This document shows positions 35,505 through 44,003 of a DNA stretch of 57,354 nucleotides, piece by piece. The position numbers and the translations under genes are program-made. The notes beneath the pieces are model-generated. The model searched no databases. It was given only the letters and a program-made list of their open reading frames with translations, and was not told the origin of the DNA. Positions within the stretch are counted from its first letter, which is position 1, and every line of letters starts with the position of its first letter. The DNA is from Bacteroidaceae bacterium (lineage in GTDB: Bacteria > Bacteroidota > Bacteroidia > Bacteroidales > Bacteroidaceae), in contig CAAGLF010000068.1 of assembly GCA_900770705.1 (NCBI GenBank), forward strand, positions 1 to 57,354. The letters are read 5' to 3'.

Positions 35505-36542
35505 ATGCACAAATACACATTATTATATATAGTAGCCCTCTGGATGATGGCGGCAGGACTGACATCCTGCATTCGCGAGGAGACCTTCGACAACACGCCG
35601 CAAGGCACCTTCGAGGCCCTCTGGCAGCTCCTCGACAAGCGTTACTGCTTTTTCAGCCAAAAGGCGCAGGAATATGGCCTCGACTGGCAGGAGGTGCACA
35701 GCCGCTATGCACCGCGCATACAGACGGAGATGACCGACAGGCAGCTGTTTGAAGTGCTGGGGGAGATGACAAATGAGTTGCGCGACGGCCACGTCAACCT
35801 CTACAGCGCCTGGAATGTGGCCCGCTATGGTGCCTGGTTCGACAACTATCCCACCAACTTTTCCGATTCGCTGGAGCGCATCTACCTGGGCAGGACGGAG
35901 GAATACCACTCCGCTGCCGGCCTGCGCTACCGCATACTGGACGACAACATCGGCTACATCCGCCTCTCCTCCTTCGCCACCGAGCCCGGCGGCGGCAACC
36001 TGCACGAGCTGGCTCGACATCTGGCCCTGTGCGACGGCTGGATAGTCGATGTCCGCAGCAACGGCGGAGGACTGCTGTCGGCAGCCAAAGCCGTGGCCGG
36101 GCTCTTCACCGACAGCGCCTACACAGGCGGCTACATCCGCCACAAGCGCTCCGCCGCCCACGAGGATTTCTCTCCGCCGGCCGCCATCGAGATAAAGCCC
36201 TTCGAGGGGCTGCGCTGCCAGAAGCCCGTCTGTATCCTGACGAACCGCCGCACCTACAGCGCCGCCAACGCCTTCGTGATGTTCCTCAAGGGACGGCCGC
36301 AGGTGACCATCGTGGGTGACGTGACCGGCGGCGGCAGCGGACTGCCACTGACTTCGGAACTACCCAGCGGATGGACGGTGCGCTTCTCAGCCTGCCCGAT
36401 GACCGACAGCGCCGACCGACCCACAGAAGCGGGCATTCAGCCCGACGTCAGGACAGACATCACTTCCGATGATTATCAGCGAGGTATAGACACGATTATC
36501 GAGGAAGCCCGCACCATACTACACCCAAAGTCGGTGAAATAA
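35505..36542 (+). CDS. S41-family (tail-specific) serine peptidase, lipoprotein
   Basis: This 345-residue protein has a lipobox signal (LWMMAAGLTSC), so it is anchored to a membrane facing the periplasm or surface. It has the S41 (CtpA/tricorn-core) fold: LWQLLDKRYCFF in the N-terminal helical part, GYIRLSSFATEPGG, then GWIVDVRSNGGGLLSAAKAV and the serine in NRRTYSAANAF (about Ser252), with LKGRPQVTIVGDVTGGGSG after it. No clear PDZ domain is present. The start at 35505 gives a good lipoprotein signal, whereas the open frame further upstream overlaps the previous gene. The substrate is unknown. Confidence 0.88.
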   Translation: MHKYTLLYIVALWMMAAGLTSCIREETFDNTPQGTFEALWQLLDKRYCFFSQKAQEYGLDWQEVHSRYAPRIQTEMTDRQLFEVLGEMTNELRDGHVNLYSAWNVARYGAWFDNYPTNFSDSLERIYLGRTEEYHSAAGLRYRILDDNIGYIRLSSFATEPGGGNLHELARHLALCDGWIVDVRSNGGGLLSAAKAVAGLFTDSAYTGGYIRHKRSAAHEDFSPPAAIEIKPFEGLRCQKPVCILTNRRTYSAANAFVMFLKGRPQVTIVGDVTGGGSGLPLTSELPSGWTVRFSACPMTDSADRPTEAGIQPDVRTDITSDDYQRGIDTIIEEARTILHPKSVK

Positions 36543-36666
36543 TGGGGCCAATCGTTATCTTTTCTAAACAAAATGGGGCCGACTAAGGAAAAAAGCGTAT
36601 CTTGCAACCCGAAGTCCCACTCCCAAGAGGACGTATATTCTTAACACGACAAATCCCATCAAGACA

Positions 36667-37551
36667 ATGAAAAATTTATTTTCCCTATCCACACTGCTGC
36701 TGAGCATTGTATTCTTCGGCAGCTGTGTCAGCAAGAAACAGTTGGAAGCAGTACAGACAGACTACAAGACGCTGCAGGCCAAGCACGCCTCTCTCAACGA
36801 CGACTACCAGCGTGCCCAGGTGCAACTGGCCGAATATAAGGCTACCAACAAAAGTCTCGAAGACCGCCTCAACGAAGCACGCACGGCCAATGCACAGATG
36901 AAGGAGCAGTACACCGCACTGCAAGGTTCGCTCGATGCTTCCATACAGCAGAACACACAGGGCAACGTCAACATCGCCAAACTCGTGGATGAAATCAATG
37001 CGTCCAACCGCTACATCAAGCAGCTCATCGAGGCCAAGAGCAAGTCTGATTCCCTCAATATGCTGCTGACCAACAATCTCACCCGCTCACTGAGTCGTGA
37101 AGAGTTGAGCGAAGTCGACGTACAAGTGCTGAAAGGCGTGGTCTACATCTCCCTGGCCGACAATATGCTCTATAAATCCGGCTCCTACGAAATCAACGAA
37201 CGTGCCGGACAGACGCTGTCGAAGATTGCGAAGATCATCACGGATTACAAAGACTACGACGTACTCGTCGAGGGCAACACCGACAACGTACCCATATCAC
37301 GACCCAACATCCGCAACAACTGGGACCTCTCCACACTCCGCGCTTCCAGCGTGGTGCAGGCACTCCAGACCCAGTATGGCGTAGACCCCAAGCGCCTTAC
37401 TGCCGGCGGCCGTGGCGAATACAACCCCATTGCCACCAATGATACCGAACTGGGCAAGCAGCGCAATCGCCGCACACAGATTATCATCACCCCCAAACTG
37501 GACCAGTTCCTCGAACTCATCGACCAGGCTCCGGAGACGGACAAGGAATAA
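36667..37551 (+). CDS. OmpA-family peptidoglycan-binding lipoprotein
   Basis: This 294-residue protein has a lipobox (IVFFGSC). Residues 25-110 form a coiled coil with heptads (KKQLEAVQTDYKTLQAKHAS and onward) and a C-terminal OmpA domain follows from about 155. The domain's peptidoglycan site is recognisable: VLVEGNTDNVPI, then NNWDLSTLRASSVVQAL, and GGRGEYNPIATND with QRNRRTQIIITP. It should tie the outer membrane to the cell wall. A -7-like TATCTTGC lies at 36599-36606 upstream. A strong hairpin at 37599-37659 ends the unit. Confidence 0.92.
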   Translation: MKNLFSLSTLLLSIVFFGSCVSKKQLEAVQTDYKTLQAKHASLNDDYQRAQVQLAEYKATNKSLEDRLNEARTANAQMKEQYTALQGSLDASIQQNTQGNVNIAKLVDEINASNRYIKQLIEAKSKSDSLNMLLTNNLTRSLSREELSEVDVQVLKGVVYISLADNMLYKSGSYEINERAGQTLSKIAKIITDYKDYDVLVEGNTDNVPISRPNIRNNWDLSTLRASSVVQALQTQYGVDPKRLTAGGRGEYNPIATNDTELGKQRNRRTQIIITPKLDQFLELIDQAPETDKE

Positions 37552-37598
37552 CGTACAGGCTGTCTCCGTCGATGAAATACCCTGCCCCGCCACACAAG

Positions 37599-37659
37599 GC
37601 AAAGAATGAATAGTTGGCTACGCCATTTCCCGGCGCCGGCCAATTATTCATTCTTTGCT
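37599..37659 (+). terminator. Long hairpin after the OmpA-family gene
   Basis: GCAAAGAATGAATAGTTGGC (37599-37618) pairs with GCCAATTATTCATTCTTTGC (37639-37658), 19 of 20 positions plus one G-U pair. The loop is itself GC-rich (CCCGGCGCCGG). No run of T follows. It lies between the OmpA gene and the secreted-protein gene, so it could end or stabilise the upstream transcript. Confidence 0.65.
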
Positions 37660-37713
37660 GTATATAGCCTGCGGGGCAACCACTCTCCGAACATACAAAC
37701 ACCATTTATATCT

Positions 37714-40700
37714 ATGAAGAAGTTTCTACTCCTTTTCTCCTGGGCGCTCGGCAGCCTCTGTACGGCCTCGGCACAGACCGGACCGCTGCTCCTGAAAGGC
37801 TTGCCCGAGTACCAGCTCACCGGAATGTCGCCCAACGGACAATGGGCCTGCGGCGTATTTTCCGACTACAACTACAACTACTATGCCTTCCGCTGGAACC
37901 TGCGCAGCGGCCAGATTGAGCTGGTCGACGGCGGCACTGAGCCCTCGGAAGCCTATCAGATCAGCAACGACGGAAAGATGGCCGGCAATGCCTATACCAC
38001 GGTCATTACCTCAAATGGCTCGTCCGTGATGACAGCCAGCTGCTGGGCCGACGGCCAGTGGACACCGGGGCAGACCCTCTCGCAACAGCAGGGCAAGGCT
38101 TATGCCGGTGGCGGCCAGGGTATGGCCATCAGTGCCAACGGCCAGTTCTGGGCCGGCTCCAGCTGCGACCCCGACCGCAACGGCGAGTATTCTCCCGTGG
38201 TGTGGCAGGGAGACAAGATCGTGCACAACTACGGTTCCGGCGTCACCGGCGTCATCTATGCCGTCAGCAACGACGGAACGATGGCTACGGGCTGGAGCTA
38301 TCCTGCCGCCTCCCAGGGTACACGCGTGGCCACCTTGTGGCAGGAAGGGAAAGAGCCGCGCCTGCTCGACCTTCCCGTCAACGGCTCTCCCTGGAACTCG
38401 GGACGCAAGTTCTCGTCCGACGGCACGAAGCTGCTGGCCTGGCTCGACTTCTACGACTACGGTCAGGACGAGCAACCGGAGGGCGTGACTTCGGGTATGT
38501 ACCTCGCGGCCGGGCTCAACCTCAGCACAGGAGAGGAACTGCGTATGCCCACAATGACGCCAAACCCCTACAACTTCGACGTCTTCGACATCAACAATGC
38601 CGGCACTATCGCCGGATATGAGCAGGACGATTTCGGTGCCACCCGCGCCATCATCTGCAAGGACGGCGTGACGCACTACCTGCAGACGTACCTCGAAGAG
38701 CGCGGCGTCGACTTCAGTCAAGTGGCCGACATCCTCCATCTGGGTGAAGACGGAACGGAAGGCAACCTGGCACTGGCACAGCTCATCGGTATCAGCGACG
38801 ACGAAAAGACCTTTGCCATCAACTACAACGACACACTCTATGGCACACGCTGCCTCGTCGTCAAGCTCGATCAGAACCTCACCACCCGCGAACCGGTGGG
38901 ACTGACGGCCACACAGCTGACAGGTCTCAGCACCGTCAAGCTCAGCTGGCAGGCTCCCCTGGCCGGTGCCGGAGGCGTGACCGGCTACCGCCTCTATCGC
39001 GACGGCGAACTGCTGACGGCCACACCGCTGCCTGCCGTCACCACCGAGTATATCGACACGCAGGCCGCCCTGGGGGCACACAGCTATACCGTGACGGCCC
39101 TCTATGCCGACGACGTGGAATCAGCCGCCTCCGAGGAGGCCCTTTGCACACTGCAAGCCCGCGTCCCCACGGCACCCCGCAACTTCTTTGCCCGTGCCAA
39201 GGGACTGAACGGAGCCCTGCTGGAATGGACAGAGCCTGCCACCAACCACATCGAAAAGAGCTACCTCGAAGAGGGTGACGAACTGGCAGGATTCGGCGGA
39301 GGCACCTACAGCTTCGAGGCCGCCATCCGCCTTGCTGCCGACGAACTGGCCCAATATGCCGGATACGTGCCCACCACAGTCGGCTTCGTTCCTATGTCTC
39401 AAGCCGATGCCTGGAGCATCAATCTCTATCAGGAGGGAGCCGACGGTGCCCTCACCCTGCTGCAGTCCCTGCCGGTAGAGGCTTCGGCGCTCACTTTCGG
39501 GCAGGAGAACCGCGTGGCCGTGCCCGAGGGCTTTGCACTGCCCTCGGCCGGAGCCCTGATTATCGCCGTGGAGGTCACACCCACCGCTGCCGGCTCCTAC
39601 AACCTGATGGGGCAGGCATTCGGCCACTGCATCGACGGCGCCAGCGACTTGGTGCGCCTCACTTCCGAGCCCAACTTCTACTCCCTGCACGCCACGTCCG
39701 TCGAACTCGGAATGGACACCCGCGTCAGCTGGGGTATCAGCCTGCGCCTGGAGAAGGCCGACGGCTCTGAGAGCGACATCGACCTCGTAGACCACTACGT
39801 GCTCTATGACGGCGAAACGCAGCTGGCCACTGTGCCCGCTGCAGGCAGCCACAAGGTCAATGGCCTGGCCGACGGGGCCCACCTCCTGGGCACACAGGCC
39901 GTCTATGCCGACGGACGCACCTCCGCCGTGGTCACTGCCGGGGTCGACATCGACGCCGCTTCGCACCTGAAGTCCATAGAGCAGGTGGCCATTGCCCATC
40001 CCTCTCTCGAGAGCATCACCGCCACTTGGCAGACTCCTCTCGACGACGACCGCACATCCGTGTCTTACTCGCAGGCCGAAACGGCCGAAGCCGGTATCAA
40101 GGGCACGGAATCCAACAGCTACAGTTACCAGGCAGCCGCCCTCTATCCGGCCAGCCGCCTGCAAGGCTATGAGGGTTACACGATAGAGAGTCTGCGTTTC
40201 TATCCCCTGGCCAATGCCGAATTTACGCTCTACCTCGAAGCCGACGACCGCACAGTGGCCGAAATTTTCGTAGAGGAATACACCCTGGGCGAGTGGAACA
40301 CCATACGTCTCGAGAGCCCCCTGCAGGTGGAGGCCGGCAAGAGCTACCGCCTCATCCTCGACTGCTACGACGTGGAAGTGGAGAAGGCGCCCCTCGGCCT
40401 TTCCCTCGAGCCGCCCTTCATCGGGTACAGCGACCTGTACCGCCTCACCGACGACGGCGACTTCGCTTCGGTCTGCGAGGAGGCCAGTGTATATGGAAAC
40501 TGGATGTTGGGTATGAACATCGTGGACACCGACCCCGCTCCCATGCCGGTTGAGAAATGGGCAGTGAACATCGACGGGGCTGCAGTGGCCGAAGTCGACG
40601 GGGCCGAACACAGCTACACACATACCTTTGCTGCCGCCGACGACGAGGCCCATCGCATAGCCATCGACGCCGACTATGGCGTGTCGGGCGTGGCAACAGG

Positions 40701-40992
40701 TGCTGAGACCGTCTTCTTCATCGGCCTCACCAGCGTCGACAATGTGCAGGCAGAAAGCCAGCCCCTCCGTCTGACGCTGCAGGGCAATGCCCGGAGCGCC
40801 CTCATCCGTGTATCGCTGCCAGGCGGAGCCGAGGCTGCCTCCCTGCGCCTCTACAGCGAGGGTGGTGCCCTCATCGCCCGCGGTGCGGGTGCAGCACTCC
40901 GCGTCTCCGGCCTGGTTCCCGGCACCTGTCTGCTGCAAGCCGACGACGCCGAGGGCCGCACGTACACACATAAGGTGCTGCTGACCAAGTAG
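37714..40992 (+). CDS. Large secreted protein with fibronectin III-like domain and T9SS sorting tail
   Basis: This 1092-residue protein has a signal peptide (KKFLLLFSWALGSLCTASAQ). Residues about 20-385 form a repeated beta fold with motifs such as ISANGQFWAGSS and VSNDGTMATGWSY, similar to HAF-type extracellular repeats. A fibronectin III-like domain follows (about 391-478, SWQAPLAGAGGVTGYRLYRD), then two related modules (FARAKGLNGALLEWTEP near 495, SITATWQTPLDDDRTS near 770). The last 70 residues (LRLYSEGGALIARGAG, then LVPGTCLLQADDAEGRTYTH and KVLLTK) match a type A T9SS C-terminal sorting domain. It should therefore be exported by the PorP/GldKLMN/PorW machinery and attached to or released from the cell surface. 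No enzyme motif was found, so an adhesin or binding role is inferred. Confidence 0.85.
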   Translation: MKKFLLLFSWALGSLCTASAQTGPLLLKGLPEYQLTGMSPNGQWACGVFSDYNYNYYAFRWNLRSGQIELVDGGTEPSEAYQISNDGKMAGNAYTTVITSNGSSVMTASCWADGQWTPGQTLSQQQGKAYAGGGQGMAISANGQFWAGSSCDPDRNGEYSPVVWQGDKIVHNYGSGVTGVIYAVSNDGTMATGWSYPAASQGTRVATLWQEGKEPRLLDLPVNGSPWNSGRKFSSDGTKLLAWLDFYDYGQDEQPEGVTSGMYLAAGLNLSTGEELRMPTMTPNPYNFDVFDINNAGTIAGYEQDDFGATRAIICKDGVTHYLQTYLEERGVDFSQVADILHLGEDGTEGNLALAQLIGISDDEKTFAINYNDTLYGTRCLVVKLDQNLTTREPVGLTATQLTGLSTVKLSWQAPLAGAGGVTGYRLYRDGELLTATPLPAVTTEYIDTQAALGAHSYTVTALYADDVESAASEEALCTLQARVPTAPRNFFARAKGLNGALLEWTEPATNHIEKSYLEEGDELAGFGGGTYSFEAAIRLAADELAQYAGYVPTTVGFVPMSQADAWSINLYQEGADGALTLLQSLPVEASALTFGQENRVAVPEGFALPSAGALIIAVEVTPTAAGSYNLMGQAFGHCIDGASDLVRLTSEPNFYSLHATSVELGMDTRVSWGISLRLEKADGSESDIDLVDHYVLYDGETQLATVPAAGSHKVNGLADGAHLLGTQAVYADGRTSAVVTAGVDIDAASHLKSIEQVAIAHPSLESITATWQTPLDDDRTSVSYSQAETAEAGIKGTESNSYSYQAAALYPASRLQGYEGYTIESLRFYPLANAEFTLYLEADDRTVAEIFVEEYTLGEWNTIRLESPLQVEAGKSYRLILDCYDVEVEKAPLGLSLEPPFIGYSDLYRLTDDGDFASVCEEASVYGNWMLGMNIVDTDPAPMPVEKWAVNIDGAAVAEVDGAEHSYTHTFAAADDEAHRIAIDADYGVSGVATGAETVFFIGLTSVDNVQAESQPLRLTLQGNARSALIRVSLPGGAEAASLRLYSEGGALIARGAGAALRVSGLVPGTCLLQADDAEGRTYTHKVLLTK

Positions 40993-41029
40993 AACCGCTG
41001 CATACTCCCCGAAGGGAGCGCACAAAGAC

Positions 41030-41076
41030 AGCCGTGAGTAAACCCGAGCACAGCGACGGTTTACCCACGGCTTTTT
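41030..41076 (+). terminator. Rho-independent terminator
   Basis: AGCCGTGAGTAAACC (41030-41044) pairs with GGTTTACCCACGGCT (41058-41072) with one mismatch, followed at once by a T run (41072-41076). It ends the transcript of the T9SS client gene. Confidence 0.88.
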
Positions 41077-41149
41077 ATACATCAATGGCTTCCTGTCCCG
41101 AAGCCGCCACACTACAGCGCCATCCCCCGGCCCGCACTCCAGGCATACC

Positions 41150-41222
41150 GGGGCCCGTCCTTGCCGACAATGAAGCCCATCACCGTTCATATCCGGCCCC
41201 ATTGTCGGCAAGGACGGGCCCC
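41150..41222. repeat. Perfect 23-bp inverted repeat with family-C core
   Basis: GGGGCCCGTCCTTGCCGACA (41150 onward) is perfectly complementary over 23 bp to the arm ending GGCAAGGACGGGCCCC (41200-41222). The loop is 27 bp and contains a second GGCCCC. GGGCCCC and CCATT are the words used in the family-C arrays at 42201 and 47231, so this may be a folded relative. It lies between the terminator at 41030 and the end of the convergent Kdo-kinase-like gene. Confidence 0.75.
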
Positions 41223-41252
41223 ACCTTTCCTCACGCCGCAGACAGACGCACA

Positions 41253-41984
41253 CTACGCCCGGCCCGAAGGCAGCCCCAGCTTGCGCAGGTACAGCCTGCG
41301 CGCCTCGCATATCAGGTGCAGACAGCGCAGCGGGTCGGCCTTGCGTTCGGCGGCATAGGCCTCCGCCAGCCACGTGAAGGCCACGTCGTCCAGGCGCAGG
41401 CGGCAGAAGTTTTCGCAGCCCTTCTTCACACCCACGGGCCTGCCGCAACGTATGCTGTTCGTGTCGATCAGGGAGAAGCGGTAGCGACCCTTCACCCTGT
41501 CGAACAGGATGTTGCCCGACGAGAAGTCCCGGTGCAGGAATCCGTCTTCGTGCAGACGCGCCGCATAGCGGGCGAAGCTCTCCACCACTTCCCGCTGCTG
41601 CTCGCCAGGCAGCTGGTCGAGCATGTCCATCGAATACCTGTAGTCGGAGTGCAGGCACACGAAGTACGACTCCGAGCGGAACAGCCCGATGTCGTACTTC
41701 ACGTAGGCCACCGGCTCAGGGCTCTCAAAGCCCCGCTCACGCAGGAGCAGCGGACTGAGATAGGCCAGCTTGCCCTTTGGCGTCTTGTAGAGCGAGGTCT
41801 CCACGCGGCGGCGCAGTGAAGGCGTGGCATACTTCTTCACGCAAAGCGTCAGCGGGCCCACCTTCAGCGTCTTCACCACATTGCGGTCGCGGAAAATTTC
41901 CCTCCCCTCCCGCTCAAAGTGTTCATCGATATGCTCCAGGTAGTCGCGGATACCCGCATACTTGGGGTTGACAATGATTTTCAT
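41253..41984 (-). CDS. Lipopolysaccharide (Kdo/WaaP-type) kinase
   Basis: This 243-residue protein-kinase-fold enzyme probably phosphorylates a sugar in the LPS inner core. Visible are the nucleotide-binding lysine region (LTLCVKKYATPSLRRRVE), the catalytic loop HEDGFLHRDFSSGNILFD (HRD with N) and the metal-binding aspartate in YRFSLIDTNSIRCG. There are no membrane segments. The overall pattern is that of the Bacteroidetes LPS-kinase/InaA family. It is convergent with the T9SS client gene and divergent from the lipoprotein operon. Confidence 0.85.
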   Translation of the reverse strand: MKIIVNPKYAGIRDYLEHIDEHFEREGREIFRDRNVVKTLKVGPLTLCVKKYATPSLRRRVETSLYKTPKGKLAYLSPLLLRERGFESPEPVAYVKYDIGLFRSESYFVCLHSDYRYSMDMLDQLPGEQQREVVESFARYAARLHEDGFLHRDFSSGNILFDRVKGRYRFSLIDTNSIRCGRPVGVKKGCENFCRLRLDDVAFTWLAEAYAAERKADPLRCLHLICEARRLYLRKLGLPSGRA

Positions 41985-42614
41985 AGGCAGATGTCAGGTT
42001 CACCGGCAGCCGCCGGGAAAAGCCGGCCTGCCGCTTACGGCTACAAATATAAGGCATTCCCGCCAATTGGCCTTGCCCCAAGCCCAAAAAACGCTTGCAG
42101 CCGCCCCTGCCTCCGGCCCCACCGGCTTCTCACGTCCCCCTGCCCCACTCCCTGGCCGGGGGCGGCCTTGCTTCCGCCGGCACTTGCCTCCAGCTTCAGC
42201 AAAGACGGGCCCCATCTTCCGTGATAATAGGCCTCATCTTCAGCGGTAATGGGCCCCATCGTCCGCGATAATGGGCCCCATCTCCGGCAGTCCCGGAGCC
42301 CTCCCATAGTGGAAAGCAGGGCAGGCGAACGGCCAACCGCCCACGCCCGCTCCTCAAGCCCGCCTGCCCGGCTACCTGCAGCCGGCATTGTGATTATAAC
42401 TTTTTTTACATCACATCCATATCTTTTCGGTTTTGTTATGTATATTTGCAGTGTTCCTTATGTCAGAGCCTTACAATGTGAAGGCAAAAGGGACGTGCCC
42501 TGAAGCGAAAGGCGTCAGCTCCCGCACCTTTAGTGAAGGCCACCCATCCACCCAACTAACCTATCTCTACACCATCTGCCCAGGGAGCTGCAGACAACCA
42601 AATCCATTATCACT
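41985..42614. other. Intergenic region of 630 bp: repeat array and probable promoter
   Basis: No gene is seen between the divergent LPS kinase and lipoprotein genes. The first 190 bp are GC-rich and featureless. The family-C array occupies about 42201-42295. After 42390 the sequence becomes AT-rich and contains a TATATTTG element (42441-42448), a good Bacteroidetes -7 box, with no clear -33 element. If this is used, the leader RNA would be about 160 nt long. Confidence 0.6.
42201..42295. repeat. Intergenic repeat family C, array 1 (four units of 22 bp)
   Basis: Four units share the core GGGCCCCATC with GATAAT just ahead. The GGG (or AGG) of successive units starts at 42207, 42229, 42251 and 42273, exactly 22 bp apart. 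The core ATGGGCCCCAT is nearly palindromic. The array lies upstream of the lipoprotein operon, and the same family recurs after the operon at 47231. Confidence 0.82.
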
Positions 42615-44003
42615 ATGAAATCCAAAGGTTTCCTGCTCTGGCTGCTCACCGCGGCCGTGCTGCTCACCGGCTTTGCCGCTTGTAGCGACGACGACGACAA
42701 CACCCCGCCACCACCCGAGACGCCGACCGAAGCCGACGCCGACTCAGTGGGCCTCGTCTTCAGCTACGACAAGTTCCTTACTCCGGAAGACGTGGAGATA
42801 CTCTCCGCCGACACCACCTCCATCGCCGTAAGCAAGGAATTCCTGGCCAGCCAGGAGCTCGAAGTCGACACGGGCAAGGCCGTATGTATCTGGCGCACCA
42901 TCGACACCGCACCCTTCATCCGTATCATCAAGGGCGTCAAGGATACCGGCACCCGCCTCGAACTGACCACCATTGAAGGCGATATGGGCGATATGTTCCG
43001 CGACCTCGACATCGAGATGGACACGGAGCTCTACGTCGACCAGGCCGCTGCCGCCCCGCAACGACGCAGCCGTGCAGCCAACGCCGTGGAAGGCGTCAAC
43101 TACAACCGCTACATGGACGCCGACAGTGTGCTCCATCCTGCCGTCATCATCGTTGAGGGCGACCAGCAAGTCCGCGGCGCCACCAATACATACATGACGG
43201 CAGAAGACCTGCTGGCCGACAACGCCTCCTTCAAGTTCCTCAACATCCACACAGGCAACATAGGCGTAGACATTCCCCTGACCAACAGCAGCAAGTTCTT
43301 CATCAAGAACTTCCACTTCGATGCAGAATCGAGCCTGAACATCAGCGTCAAGGTAAAGTGGTTTAAACTCAAGCAGTTCGAATGCTCCATCGGAGGCTAT
43401 GTAGAGACCGGACTCACGGCAGGCGTAGAGGTAAAGAGCGAAAACCAACTGCTGAAGAAGGAGCACGATCTGCTCACCTTCCCCTCCTACACCGCCGTAT
43501 TCTGGGCAGGACCCATCCCCGTTGCCATAAAACTGCAGTCCGGCATCAAGTTCAAGAGCGAGGCAAAACTCACCGCAAAGGCCACCATCTCCTCCACCGT
43601 CTCCTTCCGCGCCGACTATAAGGAAGGCGTGAAGTACAGCGGAGGCAGCTGGTCGCCCATCAGCAGCGCAAACGCCAAGGCCACAGCAGAGCTCAACAAA
43701 GTAGAGACAGCTATCAGCGGAACCGCCAAGTCCGGTGTCTACCTCTACGCCGACCTCTTGCTCTACGGCTGTGCAGGACCCGAGCTGGCTATGGGACCCT
43801 CGGTAGCAGCCGACGTGAAGGCAGCCTTCGTTTCGCAGGACTCCAAGAGTCAAATCAAGCTGTCTACCTCCGGAAAGCTGGAGCTTGGTGGCGAAATCGG
43901 AGCCAAGCTGAAGATATGGAAGTGGACAATAGCCAGCTGGAGTAAGGACTTCACCTTCTGGAGTACCAACCTCTGGAAGTACGAAAAGACCTACGATCTA
44001 TGA
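42615..44003 (+). CDS. Unrecognised lipoprotein, first gene of the legumain-like operon
   Basis: This 462-residue protein has a lipobox with Cys23 (TGFAACSDDDDN). The S-D-D-D-D stretch right after the cysteine matches the acidic export signal reported for surface lipoproteins in Bacteroidetes. The N-terminal half contains FLTPEDVEILSADTTSIAVS and MTAEDLLADNASFKFLNI; the C-terminal half is mainly beta with many Lys/Ser repeats (SGIKFKSEAKLTAKATISST) and ends WSKDFTFWSTNLWKYEKTYD. I recognise no family and no enzyme motif. The stop codon overlaps the start of the next gene (ATGA, 44000-44003), so the two products are made together. Confidence 0.82.
   Translation: MKSKGFLLWLLTAAVLLTGFAACSDDDDNTPPPPETPTEADADSVGLVFSYDKFLTPEDVEILSADTTSIAVSKEFLASQELEVDTGKAVCIWRTIDTAPFIRIIKGVKDTGTRLELTTIEGDMGDMFRDLDIEMDTELYVDQAAAAPQRRSRAANAVEGVNYNRYMDADSVLHPAVIIVEGDQQVRGATNTYMTAEDLLADNASFKFLNIHTGNIGVDIPLTNSSKFFIKNFHFDAESSLNISVKVKWFKLKQFECSIGGYVETGLTAGVEVKSENQLLKKEHDLLTFPSYTAVFWAGPIPVAIKLQSGIKFKSEAKLTAKATISSTVSFRADYKEGVKYSGGSWSPISSANAKATAELNKVETAISGTAKSGVYLYADLLLYGCAGPELAMGPSVAADVKAAFVSQDSKSQIKLSTSGKLELGGEIGAKLKIWKWTIASWSKDFTFWSTNLWKYEKTYDL

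Noticed and set aside
36544..36580. Two GGGGCC words as a further family-C array
   Set aside because: The spacing is 31 bp, not 22, and the rest of the unit does not match; at most a remnant.
39121..41658. 845-codon open frame on the minus strand
   Set aside because: Antisense to the T9SS client gene and running through its terminator; composition is unlike a protein.
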